64,000 bases of DNA, taken from the NCBI GenBank assembly GCA_024195265.1, contig JAJLRJ010000004.1, positions 39,253,030-39,317,029 of the forward strand, written 5' to 3'. Within the stretch, counting starts at the first letter, position 1. Each line of letters begins with the position of its first letter. This DNA is from Dendrophyllia cribrosa. Its lineage: Eukaryota; Cnidaria; Anthozoa; Scleractinia; Dendrophylliidae. The notes beneath the pieces are model-generated. The model was not told the DNA's origin. It worked only from the letters and a program-made list of their open reading frames with translations, and searched no databases. Shown piece after piece: positions 1 through 13,200 of the stretch. The position numbers were made by a program, and so were the translations under genes.

Positions 1-2706
1 GCAAACAATTTATTTTGTCTTTTCAGGCCCTGCAAACAATTTTTTCAATATTTCTCATCCCCTCCCCCCTCCAGAAAAATAACGGTCCGTCCTTTAGGGC
101 ACCTGATAGCAGGTTAAAATGTAAAAGAGTTGGAATTGGGAAAGGGTGGGGCAGAAGGGGGGGGGGGGCTTCCTTATCCCCAGGCTCTTACATAGTTTAA
201 GGGGAAAGCGGAAATCGAAAGTATGAGGCACAGGAAGGAAATGGGAAATGTCCGGATACAAGTTAAGTAGCTCTTTCTTCCGAGAAAAAGGGATTATAAA
301 CAGGCGAAAATTAACCGGTCCATCAACTCAACGAATAGATGTACCTACTGTAACTGTAAGGCCATTTTCATGATGGCGTCGCGTCATTTTAATACTACAG
401 CTCCCAGAATCCTTTCGTAATTGAAACTTGCCCTAAAAGCTGCGCGGAGATGTCTCCTATTTTCTTTACTTCACGCGGAAGCCAGGCGACGTCTGCTCTA
501 CCCGGGCTGCTCTACCCCATGTGCCCACCGGTAGTGGCTTTTAAATACTGGGGAAATTACCCACGAGGCGTTTACTGTAGCTTGAATAGAAACAAATGGA
601 TCCGATCTATATTACGTGTTATAAAATGAAAAAGTTGTAAGGGCTATACGCAAACAGCGGATGGTTTCCCACCTTTCACGGTCAGTGCGAGCAAAGCCGA
701 TCTCCTTTCGTACCCGGCCCCAAGGCATGGCTCAGCTCAGTCGAAAACATTGAAACAAAAAACAAAACGCTCCTGCATATTATAAATTCCTGCCTATTTT
801 TAATTAAAAAACGCTTTTACTTTGAACAACTCGTGACTTGATGTGGATTATCTTATTCTTAGTAGATTAACAAACTGACCAACACGAACAACGCCTCGAA
901 AGAACTCGGGGAAACCCCGGCGTGACATGAAAGAACCGAAAACTCGGTCACACAACGAAGTTTTAGGGAATTGGGAACAGAGGTTCGGCACAACAACATA
1001 AAAGGATGAAATAGTGTACCAGCTTCAGGTAAAAATCACATCCAAAAGAGAAACACTCAAAACAAGACGTGCCTGTATTCTATATTACAACTTTCTAAAT
1101 CATGATAAATTAATTTATCTTTTTTAGTCCGGAACTGTATATGGCGATGCAAGAGTTTTTCCCAGAAATCGATCCCGTGATTTAGGTGTCAAATGTCTTA
1201 GCTGCCTGTTATATGAATGAGTGCGTATTCGATTCTCTTAGATTTTCCTGTTTTTCTACGAACCAACTGACCCAGCCATAAAATTTGATGCAGCGATTTT
1301 ATTATATCATTAATTTGGGTGCAACTGAGGGAACAACGAAGAAGGACTTCTTTTATCGCAAGACAGGCAATATTCTCAACTGATCAAGGTAAAACATTAA
1401 TTTACTACATGATAAAATATGTCAATACGTAGCCTAGAAAGAAACTGAAATTGAAAATGCACCGTCGTTATTTCCTCAAATTACATTTTGGATTCATTTA
1501 TCTTTTTCGATAATTCATATTAAAGGGAGACAGATATTGGACAAACTCGACAAGATCGATTTACTTTTAAATAATCTGCAACGGTTATTGAACCATTGAA
1601 ACGAAATCTCTTTTCATGCATAATATATGTAGACTATTATTAAGAGAGACGCAGACGTTGCGATATTGGAGCCTAAAACTTGGATTTAGTTCGGTTGACG
1701 GGGAAATCGGACGTAAATCGTAAGAAAAAAGAAATGTGTTGTTTTCTTCCTCCAAGTTCAATTTGAAATATACCATGCGCGATTTAGGGGTAACACTTAT
1801 TCTTTTGTTAAAACAATAGAATATTAGAGCACAAAAGAACGACAATACAATAGAATACAATACCATAGAATATATTAGAATACATAATTTTACCTAATAG
1901 GTGGTTTGCAACCAATCTCTAGAGACATAGATAACAATAGTGAAACGAACAAATGCTGGTGGACGAACAAAAGGAGCTAATGATAGAACTATTGTTTATG
2001 TCCACCAGCATGGCGGCGATGACGTAACATGAAAACCACCTATACAATGAATGTGTACAATGTACAATAGAGCTAACACCCTAAATCGGGCATCATATGA
2101 TTTGAAATTGTTAAGCAATGTCTTCCGACGTTGCGTGACCAGCAATAATTTTCCCATTTTCACGTGGCTCCCGCGCTCTCGTATTAAGGGAAACGATTAC
2201 TACGCAGGCTACGACAAATCCACTTTTTATAACTTCCAAAACGCAACCACCAAACGAAGCGTCAGGTCTACAAAAGGCATATACCATATCAAACAACAGA
2301 ACCGCCTATGTGAAGGAATGTGAAGCATGTGCGATATTCAAATATGCCTTGCTGTGTACCCTGGTAACGCAACACTACACTGCAAGTACAATCGGAAACT
2401 CTGACAGAGATTATTGATCTTCTGTTTCGAAGATGTATATCCTATAAAATTTCGCGTATTAAAATTGTGGAATGGACCCTTAAGGGATTTTTAAATCGAT
2501 TTGATTATCATACCGGGGCTGGGGGAGTACACAAGAGTGTCCGCACCTCCACATTTTTAATGAAATATACAATGACAAATGCGTTTACACCAGTAGGTTT
2601 GTTTCAAATCCCAGAGACTTTTTATTATATTTTATAGTGTGCAGAATAATATTTAGTTGTTAATTCCCAGACACGCAAGTGGTAAGCTTATATTAAAGGA
2701 ACTACA
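1..2706. other. Intergenic region upstream of the membrane-protein gene
   Basis: No convincing coding exon is visible: the open frames are short and lack domain-like composition or paired splice sites. A G run lies near 159-169. A small inverted pair (AGGTGGTTT near 1901 and AAACCACCT near 2032) encloses about 140 bp that also contains inverted copies of TGCTGGTGGAC, so it could be a short MITE. The promoter of the plus-strand gene starting near 2707 presumably lies here, but no clear core element can be named. Confidence 0.4.
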
Positions 2707-5700
2707 ATGGGAAGTTGCTGTGCTACTCAAGCAACCAATGTTCCACGTCCTAACAAGCCCTTGGTGCGCATGTGCTCCTCTGGCAATCACTTCCCCAACT
2801 TTGCTGACATTGGGGATACAGTTGTGCTGTTTGTTGATTTTGGTGATCAATTCAAGCCAATCCCAAGTCGGAATCTAGATCACTCCCTGGGTGGGGCAAC
2901 TGCAGGCCCAGTTTGGCCTGATCGCCGTCACCGTAGGCCTGACGTTGAGGAGTATGAGGTGGGTTGCAAAATGAGAGTGATCAACATTAAATTCTTGTAA
3001 TAAGTTAACAATAACATTATCTACCAAGTGATGAGAATACAGAAAACACTGGGTATTAAAAGTACCCGTGCATCCACTCCCATTAAACAGAAAAATGACA
3101 TTCCCAACTTCTCATGAAAAGATCACATTACTATGTTAGTGGATTAAAAAAGGCATTTATCAAAATCCATTGCTGCTTCTTAAAAAAAAAATGGAAAATG
3201 TGATGATTGTATATAATTATTTAAACCTTTTGTATTGTAGCTGTGTTTGTTGTTACATTTTAGATATTTATTATTAGGTATTACTATTAGTTATTATAAG
3301 TAATTTCTAGATTTAGACCCACTATTAGTTTATTTTTTATTAATTTTATACATGACCCCACAAACAGTCGATGCTTAAAGTCTCATCATGTTTAAATAAA
3401 GATTGTATTATTGTAGCACCTTAACTATGGACACTTAAACTCCCTCCCATCACCCAACCCCCACATTTTGGAAATTATTGCATGTATTGTTATTCCAAGA
3501 GACAATTACCTGGCTAAAAAATTTAATTATATCGTATAATTTATTAATCTTTTTTTTAATATTATTTTTGGCAGATAAAGCTAGCTGGACTTCAAGCATT
3601 TTTGAAAAAGATCAAGCCACAAGATGAAAACTGTACAAGTTTTCGATCAGAAGCAAGAATTCTAATGACAGACGAAGTGTTGGAAAACCCTGGTGGGTTG
3701 GTGTCATTTACTGTCCCATACGCCAACAATAATGGTGAACACTTAGGTGCGGTCACTGAAAAGGATGTTGAACATGATGCTCAGCACATGGTTTACCATT
3801 GTAAGTATCATTATTGTAATTTGTTGCATTTTTATTTTATTCATTCATTTTCCATTCATTCACTCAACACTTATACTTACTAACTTTTTATTTTTCATTC
3901 ATTCATCCATTTGATTGTCTAACAGTGTGGCTTGGCTGACACCACTGTACATTCTTGTTAGAGAAGTAACAGCTAAAATACCTATGTGGCTGAGAGAAGG
4001 TCGTAATGAATTGACAGATAATAGAAGTATCTGGGATTGGACTAAGTATAATATCCGAGTTCACGCAATTCAGCATTCAAAACGAAAAGCAATGGAAAGA
4101 AAAGAAAAAGAGATGAAACTTCAAAAGGAATTTGATAAAGCAAAGAAAATATTTGATTCCGACCCTAATGACAACAATGCAAACGTTCTCAATTCGGCTA
4201 AAGAAAAATTAGAACTTCTTTATGAAGAAAAACTTCAAGGTATTATTATTCGCGCACGCGCGCGTTGGTGGGAACATGGTGAAAAGAGTACAAAATATTT
4301 TCTTAATTTGGAGAAAAGAAACCATGTTAAAAAACATGTGCGAAAATTGAAAACTAGTGGTGCGATTGTCACAGATCCCTTTAATATACTCTCCGAACAA
4401 AAACGTTTTTACCAAGAATTATACACAAGCAAGAATAAGAATGCAGATAACACGCAAGCGACGGAATTTTTCTTGAACAATTTAAACATTCCTACACTTA
4501 CAGAACAACAAACGTTATCGTGTGAGGGCAAAATAACTCCAGAAGAATGTGCTAAGGTTCTGGAAAGTTTTCCAAGTAACAAATCCCCGGGAAATGACGG
4601 AATTCCAGTTGAATTCTATAATACATTTTGGCCACTTATTAGCGAACCTTTCATTCATTGTGCGAATGAGTGTTTTGAAAAAGGCGAAATGTCGTGTTCC
4701 CAGAAACAAGCAGTAATTACTCTTATCGAAAAAAAAGGTAAGGATCGTTCTTTTTTAGAAAATTGGAGACCAATCTCCCTTGTTAACGTAGATGCAAAAA
4801 TTATGTCTAAGGTCTTAGCGACCAGGATAAAAAATGTTCTTCCAAATATTATCCATCACAACCAAAGTGGCTTCGTTAAAGATCGCTATATAGGTGAAAC
4901 TGTACGTTCGATCTTCGATTTAATGGATTTTACTCTTAAAGAAAACATCCCAGGTCTCATGATTTTTATAGACTTTCATAAAGCATTTGATAGCGTAGAG
5001 TGGAATTATCTTGTTAGCTGTTTGGAGGCATTTCGGTTTGGTCCTGATTTTATCCGATGGGTTAAGACACTGTATAAAAATATACAAAGCTGTGTTATTA
5101 ATAATGGTCTTACAACAGACTATTTTGCTCTGGAACGAGGAGTAAGACAGGGTGATCCCCTCTCTCCATATCTATTCGTGGTTGTAGTTGAAACTCTTGC
5201 TATAGCAATTCGACAAAATATAGCGATAAAAGGCATTGCAATTGGCAAAGAAGAAACAAAGCTTCTCCAATACGCTGACGATACAACAGCAGTTTTGTCA
5301 GACACAGAATCGGCACGCGTTCTTTTCAAACTTTTAGATGTTTTCAGAAAATTGTCAGGACTCAGGATCAATACATCCAAAACTGAGGGTATGTGGGTAG
5401 GATCTTCCAGAAGTAACAAGTCAAAACCCTTCGGTATTAAGTGGCCTGACGAACCTATTAAAGCCCTCGGAGTTTATTATTCGTATGATATTAAATTGCT
5501 ACACGAGAAAAATTTCATCGAGAGGTTAGATAGTGTTAAAAAACTTATAAATATCTGGTCTTCCAGAGGTCTTTCTGTTTATGGCAAAGTGACAATTATC
5601 AAGTCATTACTTATTCCTAAATTTGTTTATATTCTGTCACTTCTGCCTGCCCCTAAGGAAATCGTTCAAGAGTTAAACCGATTATTATTTAAATTTTTAT

Positions 5701-7252
5701 GGAAAGGAACGGATAAAGTAACAAGACTGTCCACGATAAATGAATATGAGAACGGTGGATTAAAAATGATTGACCTTGAAAGTATGATCAAATCATTACG
5801 GCTAGCCTGGCTGAAAAGAATCTTTGGGAACAATGAGGGTCCTTGGAAAAACTATTTACGCGTGACATTGGAGCGTTTTGGAGGGCTTTTTTTATTTTAT
5901 TGCAATTATGATATCAAAGATCTCGCTATTCCTTCCCAATTTTATTCCGAGCTTCTTCAGTGGTGGTCAGAATTCCGTGACGGTTTTGACACTGGAAAAG
6001 AATGGCAACTGGTAGTGTGGAACAACAAAGAAATACGTATAAACAACAGGCCTATCTTTTATCGGAATTTTTTTGAAAACGGCATTATTTATGTAAAGGA
6101 TCTTTTATTTGACACAGATACTTCAACCTCGCTTAAGATTATTTCGAGTAAAATCAGTAAAATTAATTTTTTAATTTGGGCAGGACTTCGTCATTCTGTA
6201 CCACCACACTTAAAAACAAACAATGGGGCCAGTGCCCCTTCGGAAATTTCACTATCTTTGACGATAGATAACAATGACTTTGACGTGTTAAAGAAGAAAT
6301 CTAAGGATTACTATACATTAATCAAAAGGACAAAAGCCCAGTTCCCAAATTATTTTCAATATTTGAGACAAACTTTTAATTTATCAGAAGACGACTGGAA
6401 AAGTGTTTTTTGGTTGCCTCATAGGGTGTCCTTTGAACCATACTTAAAAGCATTTCAATACAAAGTCCTTAATTCAATATTATTTACCAATACAAAGTTG
6501 TGTAAGATAGGATACATCTTAGATGATAAATGTTCATTCTGTAAATCGGAACTGGAAACCCTCCACCACGTTCTTTTTGATTGTCGCCATGTACAACGCT
6601 TTTGGAAAGATTTTGAATACTATTTCTACTTTTTGACAAGAGAATTCTTCCATCTCACCCTGCAAGACGTTATAATTGGAATAATATACGCAAAGTGCCC
6701 TTTACTAAACTATCTGTTACTGAATGCTAAATTGTATATATGGGATTGCAGAAGAAATCAGACACTTCCTAGCATAACTGCCTTTAAACTAAAGGTTAAA
6801 ACTAAGTATGAAACAGAAAAGTTTATATGTGTTAAAACTAATAGCATGGATAAATTCAATAAAAAGTGGGCTCCGTGCATGGGCTTTGCACCCGTGTAAA
6901 TAGATCCTAGTAATGAGTTTGAATGGTGTGGATGTAATCTTTATTTTATTTTAAGTATCGAAACTAATAGCAAGTAACTGGGTTAGTATTGTAAGTAGTT
7001 TTATTAGTATTGTAAATAGTGTAAGTAGCTTTAGTATTGTAAGTATCTGTCGTGATTGTTATTGTAAATAGTGTAAGTATCTTGAGTATGTAATTAGCTG
7101 TACTGTATTGTATGTAGTCATATTAGTATTGTGTAGTATGTAATTAGCTGTACTGTATTGTATGTAGTCATATTAGTATTGTGTAGTATGTAATTAGCTG
7201 TACTGTATTGTAAGTAGTCGCACTTTATTGTAAATAAAAATTGGCTGTTCAA

Positions 7253-7294
<42 letters not shown>

Positions 7295-10200
7295 GTACAT
7301 TCTTGATGTTATATATATTTTGAGCCATAACTCCCTTTGGCCACTTCTTTGTTTGGTTTCTCCCATTTGTTCCCTGAAAATACTTGTCTCACTGGTAATA
7401 TAATTAATTCTAAAACTTTAAGGTAATTTTGTGCGTTTCATGAATTTTGTATAATTAATAAAGAGTTACATTTATAGATTCATAAAACTAACAAAATTAC
7501 CTTTTCTTTGTGGTCATAATAAATTGTTGTTACAGCTTGTTTTTTGTTTTGTAAATTAAAAGAATTAGTCTACCATTAATTTGGTCTAACAACAGCTGTT
7601 ATTATTCTTATTTTGAGAAAAATATTAAAATAACAAATTTCCTCTTTATGATTTATTTTAAGATCCGTTGTGGGATGAATTAATCGTTCACAACCAGGAC
7701 ATAAGAAATGACCTTCGACATCGCACATCATCGAGACTTATTGAAAGGACATATGGATCCATGGGGCATCAGCAACGCAGCCTTCGGCAATCAGGAGTGC
7801 CGGTAGATGAAGTAGATGCAGCTGGTGCAAGTACAAGTGTGGAGGTTTTAACAGGGACTGACGAACAAGTTCCTCTTCTGCAGGTAATTTTATTGTTATT
7901 TTAATATGTAGTTTATAACTTCACTATGTGCATACATAATAAGATGATGCCAAGGCTGTTTTTAATCAAAGAGAGACTGGACAATCAAAAATCACCATGC
8001 CTCACTTTTGATAACCCCTTAATTTAGTGAATCCCCATTTCACTTAAGCGTGAGTGACACACTAGCAATTTTATATGCCTGTCACGGTGACAGGTGAAAA
8101 TTGCCAGGTGTGCCCATTTATGGCAAAAGCTATTTTTGCCAGCAATCAAAATCGTCTATATCTGACATGTTGAATATCTACGAAATTTGCTTGCAATTTT
8201 CACTGGTGATAAATTTTGCCATGATCCCAGTGTATAAAATCGCCTAGTAACTAATAGTGTGTTGTTGGCTTTACAAGCTTAACCTTCATTTTGTAGTTTA
8301 AACCTTCCTTTTTGTAAAATTCTCTTTTCTTAATGTGCTCTGATTCCACAGTGTGTGGAGGCATTATATATATGATAGTCTAAGCTAGTGGCATTAGGTT
8401 ATAATTACCTTGTACTCTTCATCTCTGGAAGTTGGTGGTTTAAGCCTATAGACCCTAACTGTTTAGCTTTGTGAAGTTGCTTCAGAGTTTGTCTCACATT
8501 TTAAAAAGTAAAAAAGTCTGGGGCTCATAGATGCCCGAGTCTCCAATTTACCATTTAATTGCCACATACCCCTACAATATAATTTACACAACCTTAATAC
8601 ATGGTTTAATATTTTGCTCAGAGAATGTTTTGGCATAATAAATTTATTGTAAGTTTTCCTTTACTACAGCCACGAGCTAAACGTTACTGGCCAGATTCTT
8701 GGCAGATGTCATGCTGGCGAAGCCTATGTTGTGATAAATACCTGCGGTCACGAAACTGTTTCACAAGATTCTGGGCCAGATTTTTTGTAGCACCATTAAC
8801 AAATGTGACAGGCCTGAGCCTTTACTATCAGCTGTACTTGACAGAGATATTCCACCTCAGATTTGCAACAAAGCTTGGCCACTATTTATTCATGGTATGT
8901 TTTTAAGTAGATGAAAGGATAATAATGTTAATTCACTTGAATTTGACAATGTGAGAAGCTTGACGTAGTGATTTTAAGCAACTTCAGTGCGCGAGTAGCA
9001 AAGAATTAAAACCTTAAAGAAGAAAAGCAGGCTTGCTGAGTAGGAGTAAAACCCATAATCTTGTGATACCAAAAGAGTGCAATTCTAGTCCCTTAGCCGT
9101 TTTTCATATGGAGGGTGACACTTCACATACCTGCTAACCCCCAGAGTACTGAAATCTGGAGATGTCTAGAAATCTTTGCATTGTAAGAATGTCATTTTCA
9201 ACAATGTCTGAATACTCTCTGAAAACTCTAACCGGGAGACCGGGAGATTTGATGAAAAACTTGGAGACTCCCGGGAAAACCGGGAGAGTTGGCAGGTATG
9301 ACATTTAATGGTAGATCATGAGTTTAAAATGCTAGCAACTAGCTAATGGAGAGCTTCTTATTTATGAGGTTATATCACATCTGGTATATTACATTAATAA
9401 TATATCTTAAATATTTTGAAGGTTACTTTTTTTTATAGAAAAATTATTACTTTGGCAAATTTAGCAACTGCATGTATACATAAAATCAATAATTGAAGGG
9501 GTGAGTAGAATAAAGCCTTATAATAAGTGACTTCTGATCAACTGCTAGATTCTCCTCCCAGTTTGTATTGTATATACTCATGTAACAAAGGGAGAATTTG
9601 ACTATAGATCCAGAGTCACTTAGGACCTTATTCCAAACATTATGTGGAATATCAGGCCCTAAGTGACTCCTGATCTGAAGCCAAATTCTCCCTTTGTTAC
9701 ATAAGCATATACAATACAAACTGGAAGGAGAATCTAGCAGTTGATCAGAAGTCACTTAGGGCTTTATTCCACTCACCCCTTCAATTTAAGTCAGTCACTA
9801 AAATAAATTTAAATGATTGCAAATTTTAAACATTTGCTTTAAAGCTGCGTATATATGTCCAGGACTGCGAAAACTACGAAAATATTGTCAACCCTAGCCT
9901 AGGAAAATATAAAAGGAAGGAACAAAGGACACACAGCAACTGATACTGCAAAATTTATGAACCCTGCGAAAATTACCAATTCTGCAAAAACCATGAAAAA
10001 TGGTAAAATATGTCAACCGTAGGAAAGGAGGGGCAGCTATGGATCGATTATGCGAAATTTACAAATACTTCAAAAACTGCAAATAATCGGATAAAATTTG
10101 TCAACCCTAAGGTAGCTTAATATTATAATAAGTTTGACGTAGCGATTTTTTGCAAGCCCATAAAAGATCCTAATTTAACTTGTAATCTGCATTCAAAATG

Positions 10201-13200
10201 CAATCCTGGACATATAAGTGGCGTATATATAACTGAGCCATAACCCAGCTAGGCTGAAGTATATTGTCAAACGGTGGAACATTTAGCACTGATATCATAG
10301 GCTAATACCACAGCAATATACAAGAAGACCTATTTTTTGAAGTTAGTCAATTGATAAACCCATACAAATACTGAACAATGGAACATTTACTTTCATATTT
10401 GTAAAAACCTTTTGTCATTTAGGGAGGCAGCGTGGTCGAGTGGTTAGGGCGCTGGACTTCAAATCGGGAGGTCCTGAATTCAAGTCCCGCTCTGACCACT
10501 AGCTGGAGTTGTTTCACAGTAGACCCAAATTCAACTCCTCAGCCATGCTTGTAAGTAGCCAACTGGTCTGCCTCCTGCCAGTTGGGATTTGTAATCTGTT
10601 ATGTTCAATTTGCAATATTTGTTTCCTTATTTGAGTGACATGCCTGTAAATTAGCTGCAGCAAATTTGCTGCTGGATAGCTAAGTGCTTGTCCACTATAA
10701 ACAATGTTTACATTTTTAATTTTTTTTAGATTTTTGACACATTATAAAATTCCATCTTTGGAGCTAAAATATTTTCAGGGACTGGTAGTCAAATTTGTTT
10801 TACTGCAATCTGGAACCCTGTTTCTGCACAGAGTGAAGGCATTTCTTCATATGTCATGCAAGAAAATACTCCACGATTCTAAGTTGTAGCCATGTAGCCT
10901 TGATCAGTGGTTTCTCTGCCCAACCACCACATTTAAAGTAGAGAAGGCCCTCGAGGTTGGAAATTGTTGATTGTTTATGCTGATTTGTGTTCACAACTAA
11001 TCCCTTCACAGCCTTTAATTGTGATGATGATGATGACATTCTTCGCACAATGGAGATTTGATGGACATTGTTATACTCTAGTCAACACAGAAGTACTTAT
11101 TCTAAATGGTGCTGCTGTCATGGCTTTTGTATTGTTGCTATGGTACACAATATGGGGATTAATACAGAAGACACGTTGGATGGGGGTATGTATCCCCATA
11201 TTTTGTTCTGTTTTAGTCCAGAAGACACCTTATTGCATTCAAAGAACGCAATCCTAATTACGTGTTGGTTGTCCTGCAGTTTATGTGCAGTAAAATTTGA
11301 GATTTTTTGGTAGATGGTCTTCCAAATGGCCGCCCCTATTGTTTTTTTTCAGGGGCTCATTTCCGCCGGAAATTCCTTTGAACGCGTCTCCATAATCTGT
11401 GATTACTGCTAGTAACATATATGGGGCATGCAGTATACCTGCAGGAACACAAATGGGCATTAGTCCAGAAGACACATTGCATGGGGGTATGCACAGGCAA
11501 CAGGCAAATTTAGAAGGGTTTGTATGGAGTCATCAGAGCGTGAAAGTGCCAATACCATTCTCACTCCAAAATTGCAACAAGATGCCGATTTTTGGAAAGC
11601 GGGCATTTTCCATCACGCTGTTTCTGAATATCTTATCAAATCCCATAATTTCACAAATTTAAGTATTTGGGATGTCACAGTTAAAGACTCGGCTATAGAT
11701 CACAACTCAGTTTAATCTGTACATTTCTTGCAGGTTTTCATGATAGTACCCCTGGTTGTTATCTACATCCTTGCAAACATAACATTTCAGATGGCCGTGA
11801 AGAATACTATAATACATGACATACATGTAAACTGTAACGCCTGTTGGAATCACACCGAATATCTAAGTCATGTGAAGTACTTCAATGCTTTCCAGCTCAT
11901 GTACTTGTACTACAACCCAGCCATTTGGGTACTTGTGCTTTGCTTTGGACAAGCTATGACCCACATGTTTGAACGTAAGTACATCTCCCCATTCAACTGA
12001 TTGCTCAAACTGTATTCAACCACACAACCAAAACTCTCAGCCAACCCTCATATGGTATCACACAAAAAAGTCAAATAAAAAAAAATCAATTAAAAATTCT
12101 GTCCCTTTGCTTTATTGCTCAATATATATACTAAAAGTTCAGCACAATTTACTGTATGTATACTCTTTTGTCTGTTCTAACAGCTAAGATCCCACCACGT
12201 GTCAATGATACTGCCCACTGGATGAGTTGCACTGACATGTTTAAGAGATATGGGACTCCCAAGACGTCTTTGATATTGATATCACAAGCAATATTTGGAA
12301 CTATTGATGAGGTTAGCATATGCGAATACGAAATGTTTGGACACTCCCCTCTCCTAGGGATTTTGCTACATCGACCCCCCCCCCCCCCCCCCCTCCACCC
12401 CCTGCATCCAAATCCCCACCCTCCCCTCCCTCCAATGTCATCCCCATGGGTAAGGCAGGTGACCATTACATATCGTGGACTCAGTGTTAACAGCTGATCG
12501 ACCACTGGAAGGAGTGAAAATTTGCATATTTTTCCCAGTGTGTATGCTATTACTTGTTTGATGCCTCACATATTCACAAGTTAAAAACTATGTTTTCCTG
12601 CCAGATAGTGGCCTAGAGACAAAAAAGTAAAGAGCAGAGCTTCTGAGATTATGTGAATGAACCTGAGATGTTGTGGTAAAAATGTTTTTGAAAGTTGGAA
12701 AAAGATTATTGTCCGTCTTAAACATAGTTACTGCTAATAATATTATTGCTCAGCACACCTTCTTTCAAGAGTATCACAGCCAAGGTCATGCAGTAGACTA
12801 ACAGACACTGTGTTAAAGTTTTTGCTTCTTTTGCTGCCTTAAATATTTTTACAAGCTGATTTCTGAATGGTGTAATTACTGAAACTTCACTAATTTAAAT
12901 ACTGATGGTTTTGATACGATTGATTCGATCTTGTGCACTTTTGCATATTGGTGGATGCCTCAGTGCAAGTTCATAATGTCTCAGGGCGCCCTCTGTATCA
13001 CCTTCAATTTCCACACATGCTCCAAGAAATGTCAAGGCAATTGAATAATCCCAAGAAAGTATGAGAAATTTGTTTTTAACAACATCTTCAAGTTGTGACA
13101 GAGATTCTTTTCTCCTGCTGATGTCTCGCAGTTTATGATAACACAGGTATTTCATGCTGTACATCAGTACAGAGGCTGGGATTGTACATAGTGGTCTGTA

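Larger units (their letters stand above)
3958..7291 (+). mobile_element. 5'-truncated L1/Tx1-type LINE with poly-A tail and 14-bp TSD
   Basis: A non-LTR retrotransposon lies in sense orientation in the second intron of the membrane-protein gene. The 14-bp sequence ACTGTACATTCTTG occurs at 3944-3957, directly before the element, and again at 7292-7305, directly after an A run of about 36 nt. This is the hallmark of target-primed insertion. The 5' end is truncated inside the ORF: the endonuclease region is missing and the frame is open across the junction. The 3' UTR carries about three copies of a 50-bp tandem repeat (about 7086-7232). The intact frame, perfect TSD and uninterrupted tail point to a young insertion. 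Confidence 0.93.

Noticed and set aside
3915..3957. N-terminal residues of the LINE protein
   Set aside because: This part of the open frame is host intron plus target duplication upstream of the truncated element.
10704..10889. Extra exon of the membrane-protein gene
   Set aside because: The frame ends in TAG without a donor, and joining 8894 directly to 11012 keeps phase.
12149..12505. Pro- or Gly-rich open frames on both strands over the C run
   Set aside because: Coding potential comes only from the homopolymer and low-complexity repeat; the true exon is 12184-12311.
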